A DNA stretch of 34,628 bases from GCA-020343675 sp964462945 (GTDB lineage: Bacteria > Planctomycetota > Phycisphaerae > Sedimentisphaerales > Anaerobacaceae). The position numbers were made by a program, and so were the translations under genes. The stretch is taken from NCBI GenBank assembly GCA_964462945.1, contig CAYWZW010000057.1, positions 1 through 34,628 of the forward strand, written 5' to 3'. The notes beneath the pieces are model-generated. The model ran no database searches. It was not told the DNA's origin and saw nothing but the letters and a program-made list of their open reading frames with translations. This document shows, one piece after another, positions 15,610 through 22,845 of the stretch. Each line of letters starts with the position of its first letter. Position 1 is the stretch's first letter.

Positions 15610-18189
15610 ATGAAATTTGACAAACTAACATTGAAAGCTCAAGAGGCGTTGGCGACGGCCCAGCAAATCGTGATGGCCAGATCGCACACGGTTATGTCGC
15701 CGCTGCATTTGCTCAGCGCTATTTGCAGAGACAGCGAAGGCATTGCCGTCGAGATTCTCAAGAAAATCGGCGCCAATGTCTCACGGATCAAAGAAATGAC
15801 CGAGAGCGAGCTGAGCCGGCTGCCGCAAGGCAAGAGCGACGGTCAGCTCATGCCGGACCCGGCCCTCAGCCAGGTCGTTCTCGACGCCCAAAACCGGGCC
15901 GATGCGATGGGCGATGAATACTTGAGCGTGGAGCATCTGCTCATCGCGCTTGCCTCGGTTCAGAGCGATGCGAAAGAAATTCTCCGGCTCAACTCCATTA
16001 CGCCGGAACAGATCGAGAGCGCCTTGAAAGAGATTCGCGGACCGGAGAAGGTAACGGACCAAAATCCGGAGGATAAGTACAAAGTGCTGGAACGCTACGG
16101 GATTGACCTTCTGGAGATGGCCCGCAAGGGAAAGCTCGACCCGGTGATCGGCAGAGACGAAGAAATTCGGCGATGTATGCAGGTTCTCAACCGCCGGACG
16201 AAGAACAACCCGGTGCTCATCGGCGAGCCCGGCGTCGGCAAGACCGCCATCGTCGAAGGCCTTGCTCAGCGGATCGTTGCGGGTGATGTCCCCGTGGGCC
16301 TGAAGAACAAAACGATCATTGCCCTGGATATGGGGGCCTTGATCGCCGGCACAAAGTTCAGGGGTGAATTCGAGGACCGGCTCAAAGCCGTGCTCAAGGA
16401 GGTCATCGCCGCCGAAGGCCAGATCATACTCTTTATCGACGAGCTGCACACCGTCGTCGGCGCCGGCAAAGCTGAAGGCGCCGTCGATGCGGGCAATCTC
16501 TTGAAGCCGTCGCTGGCGCGGGGCGAGCTGCGCTGCATCGGCGCGACCACGATAGATGAGTATCGAAAGTACGTGGAGAAAGATGCAGCGCTCGAAAGGC
16601 GCTTCCAGCCGATTCTGATCGCCCCTCCGAGCGTCGAGGAAACCATCGCCATCCTTCGAGGGCTAAAGGGCCGGTACGACACCCACCACGGCGTCCGCAT
16701 CACGGACGCGGCCCTTGTCGCCGCGGCGACCCTGTCCAATCGCTACATCACGGACCGGTGGCTGCCGGACAAGGCCATCGATTTGATCGACGAGTCGGCC
16801 TCGAAGCTTCGTATCGAGAACGACTCGCTGCCCGCGGAACTGGACGGCATTCGCCGAAAAATCGTCCAGCTTCAAATCGAACGTGAGGCGCTGAAAAAGG
16901 AAAGCGACAGTGCAAGCAAGGAACGGCTGCAACATGCCGAAAAGCAACTGGCCGAGCTGCAAAAGCAGGACAAGAAGCTGACGGCGCAGTGGGAAAGTGA
17001 AAAGGGCGAGATCGACCAGGTAAAAGCTCTGAAAGTGAAAATCGAAGAGGCTCAGAACCGCTTCGAGGAGGCGCAGCGTAAAGGCGACCTGGAGACCGCC
17101 GCCCGTTTGAAATACGAGACCATAACGAATCTGAAAAAAGAGCTGGAGGCAAAAGAGGCCCAGATTTCCAAATCCGACAGGAGCATGATCCACAACGAAG
17201 TCACCGAGGACCACATCGCCGGAGTCGTCTCCAAGTGGACGGGAATTCCGATTGCCAAATTGCTGAGCGGCGAGCGGGAGCGCCTGATGAAAATGGAGGA
17301 CGCGATTCGTCAGCGAGTCGTGGGGCAGAACGAAGCGGTCGCAGCGCTCTGCAACGCCGTTCGCAGAAACCGCTCGGGCCTGGGGGACCCGAATCGGCCG
17401 ATAGGGACATTCCTGTTCCTGGGGCCGACCGGCGTGGGCAAAACAGAGCTCTCCAAGGCGCTCACGGAGTTTCTGTTCAACGACCCGCACGCGATGGTCC
17501 GGATCGATATGAGCGAGTTCATGGAGCAGCACTCGGTCGCCCGGCTGATCGGCGCGCCGCCCGGCTACGTCGGCTACGAAGAAGGCGGACGCCTGACCGA
17601 AGCGATCCGGCGAAAACCGTATTCGGTGATCCTGCTGGATGAGATTGAAAAGGCCCACCCGGACGTCTTCAACGTGCTGCTGCAAGTCTTCGACGACGGC
17701 CGGCTGACCGATGGAAAAGGCCGGACCGTCGATTTCAAAAATACCGTCATCATCATGACCAGCAACATCGCCAGCCAGCAGATTCAGCAGCTCACGGAAG
17801 AATCCGGGGCCGATTGGGAAATCGAAGCGCACGTCAAAGATGCCCTCAAACAGATCTTCAAGCCTGAGTTCCTGAACCGCATCGACGAAGTCATTGTCTT
17901 CCGCATGCTCGGCAAAGATGATCTGCGAAAGATCGTCGATATTCAACTGGACTGCCTGGCTGAACGTCTGAACGGCCGGAACATCCAGGTCGAATTCACC
18001 GACAACGCCCGCAAGCAGATTATGGAAGAGGGCCACGACCCCGTGTTTGGCGCCAGACCTCTGAAGCGCACGATTCAGCAGCGGCTGGAGAACCCGCTCG
18101 CCGCGGAGCTCCTGGCCGGCCAATTCACCGACGGCGACACCATCCGAATCGACGCCAACGCCCACACGTTCACGTTCGAGAAAGTATAG
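15610..18189 (+). CDS. clpB: ATP-dependent disaggregase ClpB
   Basis: Hexameric Hsp104-family ATPase that pulls proteins out of aggregates together with DnaK. The product has 859 residues, the usual ClpB length. It has an N-domain (residues 1-145), first AAA+ with Walker A GEPGVGKT (205-212) and Walker B LFIDELH, a long coiled-coil M domain (about 400-530) that separates ClpB from ClpA/ClpC, and second AAA+ with GPTGVGKT (605-612) and VILLDEIEKAHP. AAGAGG lies six bases before the ATG. The last 22 codons have a diverged second copy at 19222-19290, with an AT-rich islet in between. Confidence 0.97.
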   Translation: MKFDKLTLKAQEALATAQQIVMARSHTVMSPLHLLSAICRDSEGIAVEILKKIGANVSRIKEMTESELSRLPQGKSDGQLMPDPALSQVVLDAQNRADAMGDEYLSVEHLLIALASVQSDAKEILRLNSITPEQIESALKEIRGPEKVTDQNPEDKYKVLERYGIDLLEMARKGKLDPVIGRDEEIRRCMQVLNRRTKNNPVLIGEPGVGKTAIVEGLAQRIVAGDVPVGLKNKTIIALDMGALIAGTKFRGEFEDRLKAVLKEVIAAEGQIILFIDELHTVVGAGKAEGAVDAGNLLKPSLARGELRCIGATTIDEYRKYVEKDAALERRFQPILIAPPSVEETIAILRGLKGRYDTHHGVRITDAALVAAATLSNRYITDRWLPDKAIDLIDESASKLRIENDSLPAELDGIRRKIVQLQIEREALKKESDSASKERLQHAEKQLAELQKQDKKLTAQWESEKGEIDQVKALKVKIEEAQNRFEEAQRKGDLETAARLKYETITNLKKELEAKEAQISKSDRSMIHNEVTEDHIAGVVSKWTGIPIAKLLSGERERLMKMEDAIRQRVVGQNEAVAALCNAVRRNRSGLGDPNRPIGTFLFLGPTGVGKTELSKALTEFLFNDPHAMVRIDMSEFMEQHSVARLIGAPPGYVGYEEGGRLTEAIRRKPYSVILLDEIEKAHPDVFNVLLQVFDDGRLTDGKGRTVDFKNTVIIMTSNIASQQIQQLTEESGADWEIEAHVKDALKQIFKPEFLNRIDEVIVFRMLGKDDLRKIVDIQLDCLAERLNGRNIQVEFTDNARKQIMEEGHDPVFGARPLKRTIQQRLENPLAAELLAGQFTDGDTIRIDANAHTFTFEKV

Positions 18190-18235
18190 AAACCTGTTCT
18201 CGGCATAAAATTCTCAAAATTTCTCAAAAATAAGC

Positions 18236-18264
18236 TTGACAAAGAGTCAAGTTGGGTATAGAAT
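18236..18264 (+). promoter_or_regulatory. Consensus sigma70-type promoter of the post-clpB islet
   Basis: TTGACA (18236-18241), 17 bases, TAGAAT (18259-18264), 47 bases after the clpB stop. It would drive the string of small reading frames from 18330 to 19130. Confidence 0.72.
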
Positions 18265-18329
18265 AGGGCCAAGTTAAGAAGTAGTTGACTATGTTGGATC
18301 GATAACCTCTGTTTAAGGAGAAAAGCTAT

Positions 18330-18395
18330 GTGATCCATAACGTACTCAAAATACCCATGTTGGGAATACAGAAACTAAAATTACACTATGCATGA
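18330..18395 (+). CDS. Very small ORF (21 residues) with strong ribosome site
   Basis: GTG start at 18330, nine bases after AAGGAG (18315-18320). The product is short, hydrophobic and basic (begins MIHNVLKIP). The same ribosome site also faces an ATG-TGA start-stop pair at 18328-18333, so it could instead serve a minimal regulatory ORF. It could be a leader peptide or microprotein; coding status is uncertain. Confidence 0.35.
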   Translation: MIHNVLKIPMLGIQKLKLHYA

Positions 18396-18407
18396 AAGGG
18401 CAAGAAA

Positions 18408-18440
18408 ATGATACTGATCAACACGAAAACACGATGTTAG
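18408..18440 (+). CDS. Ten-codon leader-like ORF
   Basis: ATG at 18408, seven bases after AAAGGG; it encodes MILINTKTRC. It ends 12 bases before the next start, and its stop overlaps the next gene's ribosome site TAGGAG, an arrangement typical of translational coupling or a leader peptide. Confidence 0.3.
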   Translation: MILINTKTRC

Positions 18441-18452
18441 GAGTACCAACAC

Positions 18453-18704
18453 ATGGAAAGAGATAAATTCTTGGGAGACACGTTTGATGCAGCCAAGTAT
18501 CTGTCTCGACTTTTTTGTGCAGAATGCGAACTGACTGAGGACAGGAAAAACTTGATATCAGCTTATCTTTCAATGATGTGGGCCGTTCAGCACCTTAAGA
18601 AGAAAAAAGGGTGTGAAAAAATCTCGCGTATGTTATCTAATCAATGCTCGGTTATAACCAAATTTCTATGGGACAAGATCGTTGATCATGCCTGGAAAAA
18701 ATAA
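18453..18704 (+). CDS. Hypothetical 83-residue protein
   Basis: No family recognised. TAGGAG at 18438-18443 is nine bases before the ATG. The product is Lys/Leu-rich and probably helical (DAAKYLSRLF, LISAYLSMMW), with no signal peptide. Base composition is clearly more AT-rich than clpB or the downstream hydrolase genes, consistent with recent arrival. It lies upstream of an HTH regulator in the same direction. It could be a plasmid/phage-type accessory protein or one part of a toxin-antitoxin-like pair, but nothing in the sequence proves that. Confidence 0.5.
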   Translation: MERDKFLGDTFDAAKYLSRLFCAECELTEDRKNLISAYLSMMWAVQHLKKKKGCEKISRMLSNQCSVITKFLWDKIVDHAWKK

Positions 18705-18764
18705 CCCGTAATGATTTTGAAAATAAACAATTCTTAAGTGAGCTTTCAATGGTTGAATCTACCT

Positions 18765-19130
18765 ATGGAGCGATTAAAAAACAAATCAAATAGATTATTA
18801 GAAAAAGGGGCAGTTTATCCGGCTATCTCGTACGATGTAGTGAGATACCTCCAAAAGCAGAACATGACGCTAAAAGAAATCGGAAGGCTGATGGGCTTAG
18901 GCGAATCCTTTATAAGTCGAGTTCTGCATAATCAGCGTAGCTTCACCTTGCGGGACTTGGGCAGGTTGGAAGTTGCGATTGGAAAACCTTTGCCAATGAT
19001 ACTTTTAGAGGCAACAGAAGTCAATTCCGTGCCAAAGGAACTCCGCAAAGGCTATGCAGCTTTCCGCAAAGTTCTAAGTGACCTAGCAGGGACTGCTGCG
19101 CCCAAACCTTTGAGCTACACAGGTGAGTAG
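18765..19130 (+). CDS. HTH (XRE-like) regulator
   Basis: A 121-residue product from the ATG at 18765; a GTG at 18738 in the same frame is the alternative. Neither has a good ribosome site. Residues about 35-70 fit a helix-turn-helix: MTLKEIGRLMGLGESFISRVL followed by a short wing-like RSFTLRDLGRLEVAIG, the Cro/C1 pattern. The rest is basic with an unremarkable C-tail. AT-rich composition and a following terminator set it apart as part of the islet, where it likely controls its own unit. Confidence 0.7.
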   Translation: MERLKNKSNRLLEKGAVYPAISYDVVRYLQKQNMTLKEIGRLMGLGESFISRVLHNQRSFTLRDLGRLEVAIGKPLPMILLEATEVNSVPKELRKGYAAFRKVLSDLAGTAAPKPLSYTGE

Positions 19131-19160
19131 TTTGCTCCAGATACGGGTGGCAGTGGAACT

Positions 19161-19194
19161 AAGCCCCCGGCAATGAAATCTGTCGGGGGCTTTC
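19161..19194 (+). terminator. Intrinsic terminator after HTH gene
   Basis: AAGCCCCCG (19161-19169) pairs with CGGGGGCTT (19184-19192), extendable by GCA/TGT with wobble, followed by the short T-rich TTTC. It closes the islet transcript. Confidence 0.8.
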
Positions 19195-19221
19195 TTGAAC
19201 CAATCAGACCATAGCTTCTAA

Positions 19222-19290
19222 ACGTTTGCCGATGGAGACAAAATAAAGATAAACGCCGACGCCCACACATTCACATTCCAGAAAGTCTGA
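19222..19290 (+). pseudogene. Diverged duplicate of the clpB 3' end
   Basis: Twenty-two codons plus stop that align without gaps to the clpB end at 18121-18189. Fifteen of 22 residues are identical, including the final HTFTF-x-KV. Many base changes are at third positions, meaning the copy diverged while still coding. An in-frame TAA sits at 19219-19221; an AGCTTCTA word just before hints that homology continued with a small deletion. It is a remnant of a second or displaced clpB. Confidence 0.8.
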
Positions 19291-19429
19291 CTTTCGCCGG
19301 ACAGGGCTTGTTTCCCAGTAGAAATCCCGGCGGCGATGGGCTAACATGGCGCCGTGCCGCTGCGCAGATAATCGTGCAGGTTGGAAGCAGCGTCTGACTC
19401 AAACGCAAAAGGTTCGGAAGGGATTGTTC

Positions 19430-20695
19430 ATGTCGGTGCGTTTCTTTTCTGCGCCTATCGGCTTTACTCTGGTTGTCTGCTTTTGTGCCGGTGGACGGGC
19501 CATGCCGCAAATGGTCACAATGGAATCACCGTGGAAATGTCACATCATTGACGACTCAGCGCGCGGCGCGGACGGCGTAAAACTGGCGGATGTCAATCGC
19601 GACGGATTCATGGATATCACGACCGGCTGGGAGGAAAGAGGACTGACCCAGGTCTATCTGAATCCCGGACCGCAGAAGGCAAAGGACAAATGGCCCTTTG
19701 TCACAACCGGGCAAACGCCGTCGGTTGAGGACGCCGTGTTCGTGGACCTGGATGACGATGGGGCCGTTGATGTGGTCTCGTGCTGTGAGGGCAGCAGTCA
19801 GAGCGTATTCGTGCACTGGGCGCCTAAGAGCGAGGATGAATATCTCCAGGAATCAAAATGGCGCTCAGAGGTCATCCCGGTCTCGGAGGAAATGACAAGA
19901 TGGATGTTCTGCATCCCGATGCAGGTGGATCAGCAGTTCGGCGTGGATCTGGTCGCCGGCTCCAAGGCCCCGAATGCACAAATCGGCTGGTTCGAGGCGC
20001 CCGAAGACGCCCGTGACCTCAGCGCCTACCGATGGCACGCCGTCAGCTCAGCCGGCTGGGTCATGTCACTTGAGAGCACGGACATGGATGGTGACGGTGA
20101 CCTCGATATCCTGACCTCGGACCGCAAAGGCCAAATGCGGGGATGCCGGTGGCTGGAGAATCCGGGGGAGGCGCAAGCCCAGAAAAAGAATTGGCCGAAT
20201 CATTTCATCGGCTGTCAGAACAAGGAAGTGATGTTCCTGACTCTGGCCGACATCGACGAAGACGGTTTGCAGGACGTTCTGGCGGCGGTCAACGCCGAGA
20301 AGGCCGGCCAGATCGTCATACTTCGACGCCTCGATGCCCGGGGACAGCTCTGGAAGGAGTACGTAATCCCTTATCCCGAACAAGCCGGGACAGCCAAGGC
20401 GGTCGTCGTGGGGGACATCGACGTGGACGGCAACAAAGACATCGTGCTCAGTTGCGAGAACGCGAAGGGACCAAAGGCTGGAGTGATGTGGCTGTCCCGC
20501 AGGAAGGGAGTGTTCGAGGGCGACTGGCAGGCGCACGACATCAGCGGTCCCAAAGGAATCAAGTATGACCGCATGGAGCTGCTGGACCTCGACGGAGACG
20601 GCGACCTGGACGTGCTGGCGTGCGAGGAGCAGGAGAGCAGCAAGGGCCTCGGCGTATTCTGGTACGAGAATCCACACGCACGAAAGGGCCGATGA
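19430..20695 (+). CDS. Secreted FG-GAP/VCBS-repeat beta-propeller protein
   Basis: A 421-residue product. The ATG at 19430 is seven bases after GGAAGGGA; an upstream frame start is rejected. The N-terminus is a signal peptide ending near GGRA. Six calcium-loop motifs of the DxDxDGxxD type recur (for example DVNRDGFMD, DLDDDGAVD, DMDGDGDLD, DIDEDGLQD, DIDVDGNKD and DLDGDGDLD), each starting a propeller blade. Such proteins in Planctomycetota accompany secreted carbohydrate-active enzymes, as here, and probably bind ligands or surfaces rather than catalyse. No catalytic domain is seen. Confidence 0.88.
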   Translation: MSVRFFSAPIGFTLVVCFCAGGRAMPQMVTMESPWKCHIIDDSARGADGVKLADVNRDGFMDITTGWEERGLTQVYLNPGPQKAKDKWPFVTTGQTPSVEDAVFVDLDDDGAVDVVSCCEGSSQSVFVHWAPKSEDEYLQESKWRSEVIPVSEEMTRWMFCIPMQVDQQFGVDLVAGSKAPNAQIGWFEAPEDARDLSAYRWHAVSSAGWVMSLESTDMDGDGDLDILTSDRKGQMRGCRWLENPGEAQAQKKNWPNHFIGCQNKEVMFLTLADIDEDGLQDVLAAVNAEKAGQIVILRRLDARGQLWKEYVIPYPEQAGTAKAVVVGDIDVDGNKDIVLSCENAKGPKAGVMWLSRRKGVFEGDWQAHDISGPKGIKYDRMELLDLDGDGDLDVLACEEQESSKGLGVFWYENPHARKGR

Positions 20696-20845
20696 GACAA
20701 TCTTCCGGATACCCACTGAAGAAGATGCTTCGCCGCTTGCCGGCAAAGGTCCGGCCAAATAGAACGATCATGTCGGATAATATCTTGACTTTCAGTCCTA
20801 ATACAGCCGATTTAGCGTCTCTTTCTCCGACCTGCCGGAAGATTG

Positions 20846-20874
20846 TTGAGTTTGAGATGACATTGCAGTATTAT
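20846..20874 (+). promoter_or_regulatory. Candidate promoter upstream of GH30
   Basis: TTGAGT (20846-20851), 17 bases, TATTAT (20869-20874). Good spacing and near-consensus boxes. It would give a leader of about 330 bases that must pass the terminator at 21165-21186. Confidence 0.5.
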
Positions 20875-21002
20875 AGGATTTGAGGCGTGCAGGAGTATCT
20901 CAGAGACGACCGAGCAAAGTAGAACAGGAAAACAAGGATAGATTAGAGCCGCTAATCGAACAGCGAAGTCGGTGGGGCAAGCCGCCACCCTGCGATTTCA
21001 TA

Positions 21003-21037
21003 ATTCCAATCTCTAATTCGCTAATCTTTTAATTCGC
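21003..21037 (+). repeat. Dispersed 35-base intergenic repeat, copy 1
   Basis: Built of TAATTCGC/CTAATC words. It matches the reverse complement of 31778-31812 at 30 of 35 positions. It lies in non-coding DNA. Confidence 0.75.
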
Positions 21038-21164
21038 TGCGATCTCCGCATCAATATGATTACGTGGACAAAAAGACTCGACAAGCGTTGTTGTTTCGAT
21101 GAACAAGCCGTGAAGAACAGGATTGATTACGTCAACTCCCACAATGAAGATCCCTTAATCAGCC

Positions 21165-21186
21165 CCTCAATTTATTGAGGTTTTTT
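21165..21186 (+). terminator. Intrinsic terminator just before GH30 start
   Basis: CCTCAA (21165-21170) and TTGAGG (21175-21180) around a TTTA loop, then six T's (21181-21186). The T-run ends 10 bases before the AAAGGAG of the GH30 gene, so it could work as an attenuator. Confidence 0.75.
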
Positions 21187-21209
21187 CGCGTTTTGGAAAG
21201 GAGATGATC

Positions 21210-22655
21210 ATGCGTACCGGATTTATAGGGGTAGTTGCCCTTCTGTTTGTTTCAAGTATTGTCGTTCCGGCCGTGTGCGCCTCTGCCGTGGACGTTACGG
21301 TGGACGGGGCGCAGCGGTTTCAGACCATCGAAGGTTTCGGCACATGTCTGATTGCATGGACGGAGCGATTCCGCAGTCTCTACCGCACCGAGGACTTCCA
21401 GAAAATCTATGTCGAGGGCGTCGGATGCAACATGCTGCGGGTGAATATGTGGGGCCCGACGTTCGAGAGGCCGACGGAAGACTGGACGCAAATCCGCAGC
21501 GAGGATTTCGACATGGAGGCGAGCGGCGGCCGGCCCCGGATATTCGTCGATTTTGGCCGGGGCATCCTCAAGCTCAATCCGGCCGTCAAGATCATCAGCA
21601 CGGTCTGGAGCCCACCGGCCTGGATGAAGCTGAACAAGTCCATCACAGATAAACGCTCCGGCGCCATTCGGGCCGGAGGCTATGGCGACATCAACAACCG
21701 CGTCGATCCGAACTATTTCAAGCACTTCTGCAAATGGATGGCCGAATACGTGAAGGTCCACGACAAGCAGGGCGTGCCGTTTTACGCCGTCAGCCCCGGC
21801 AACGAGGTGCAGTTTACCCAGTCCTTCGAGAGCTGCGTATGGGACGGCAAGGACTACGTCACCATCCTGATTATGCTCCGCGAGATGCTGAACGCCGAAG
21901 GCTACGGCCACGTGAAAATCTTCGGGCCCGAAACGATGACCAGCCACCTGTACGAAGGCGGCACGGGTTCTTATGTGAAGGCCATCATGGACAATCCCAA
22001 GGCTTTGGAATCGCTCGACGTCTTCGCCACGCACGGCTACGAGGACGGCGTCAAGGCCGAAATGTCGGCCACGTCGTCCCGTAAGCTCTGGGACCTGATC
22101 GAGGACACCGGCAAGCCCTTCTGGATCACCGAGGGCGGCACCGGCGACCACCTCTGGCCAGCCCCCATTCACAGAGGTATCGGTAACGCCCTTCACAACG
22201 CGCTGGTGGCCGGCAACTGCTCGGCCTTCGTCCCCTGGCAGATCACCGAAGGCAGAGAATCCATCCACGCCATCATGGTGATGAGCACGTACACGCCGAA
22301 GACCTACACGGCGATGCACTACAGCAAGTTCATCCGGCCGGGCGCCCGGCGTATCGACGCGCAGCCCGGTTTCGGTGACGTCCAGGTGGGCGCTTTTTTG
22401 CATGAGGGCAGCGCCGAGCTGACCATCGTGGCCATCAATCCCACCGAACAGGGCCAAGAGCTGAATCTAACTTTCAGGAATCTTGAGGGCGTCGCTTCGC
22501 TGAAGGCGTATCGCACCTCGGCCTCCGAGAACCTGCAGGACGCCGGCGACGTGGCGGTCAATAACAACCAGGCCGCTTTCCGCATGACGCCCCAGAGCAT
22601 CGTTACGTTCTCGGGCAGAATAACCAAGCCAGAGGAATCGAAGGCAGGCAGATAG
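21210..22655 (+). CDS. Secreted GH30 family glycoside hydrolase
   Basis: A retaining hydrolase of a clan-A (beta/alpha)8 family. GH30 members cut glucuronoxylan, beta-1,6-linked galactan or glucan; the substrate here is not certain. The product has 481 residues from the ATG at 21210, six bases after AAAGGAG; the ATG at 21204 abuts that site and is unlikely. A signal peptide ends near VCAS. The barrel opens with the family's TIEGFG and has WSPPAWMK. Acid/base Glu199 lies in SPGNEVQF and nucleophile Glu308 in WITEGGTG. A C-terminal beta-sandwich follows from about residue 385. It precedes a GH28-like gene, suggesting joint attack on plant or algal cell-wall polymers. Confidence 0.88.
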   Translation: MRTGFIGVVALLFVSSIVVPAVCASAVDVTVDGAQRFQTIEGFGTCLIAWTERFRSLYRTEDFQKIYVEGVGCNMLRVNMWGPTFERPTEDWTQIRSEDFDMEASGGRPRIFVDFGRGILKLNPAVKIISTVWSPPAWMKLNKSITDKRSGAIRAGGYGDINNRVDPNYFKHFCKWMAEYVKVHDKQGVPFYAVSPGNEVQFTQSFESCVWDGKDYVTILIMLREMLNAEGYGHVKIFGPETMTSHLYEGGTGSYVKAIMDNPKALESLDVFATHGYEDGVKAEMSATSSRKLWDLIEDTGKPFWITEGGTGDHLWPAPIHRGIGNALHNALVAGNCSAFVPWQITEGRESIHAIMVMSTYTPKTYTAMHYSKFIRPGARRIDAQPGFGDVQVGAFLHEGSAELTIVAINPTEQGQELNLTFRNLEGVASLKAYRTSASENLQDAGDVAVNNNQAAFRMTPQSIVTFSGRITKPEESKAGR

Positions 22656-22845
22656 GGACCGCTCATCGACCGATCATCCTTCCTGGTCACCCAGCTTTCT
22701 CCGTGCCAATCGGTGTCCGTGGAAAGCGAGATACAAGACTTGTCCGCAGCGGGGTCGAAGGATACCATATTCGAAACTGGAAATTGTCCGGCGCGAATCT
22801 CGGGGCAGGCAGTTAAGGACAACCATGTAATAAGGGGACAAGACC

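Larger units (their letters stand above)
20696..21209. other. Spacer before GH30 gene with promoter, repeat and terminator
   Basis: No gene is supported. It contains a candidate promoter (20846-20874), a repeat also found on the opposite strand near 31800 (21003-21037), and an intrinsic terminator directly before the GH30 ribosome site (21165-21186). Confidence 0.5.

Noticed and set aside
15297..15620. Open frames before clpB
   Set aside because: They run across the clpB start in another frame and have no ribosome site or protein-like composition.
20620..20883. Open frame overlapping the end of the FG-GAP gene
   Set aside because: Out-of-frame overlap with a clear gene and no start signal.
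21056..21178. 40-codon frame resembling the end of a REP-associated Y1 transposase (NRIDYV segment)
   Set aside because: Too short, no catalytic residues and it runs into the terminator; similarity is only suggestive.
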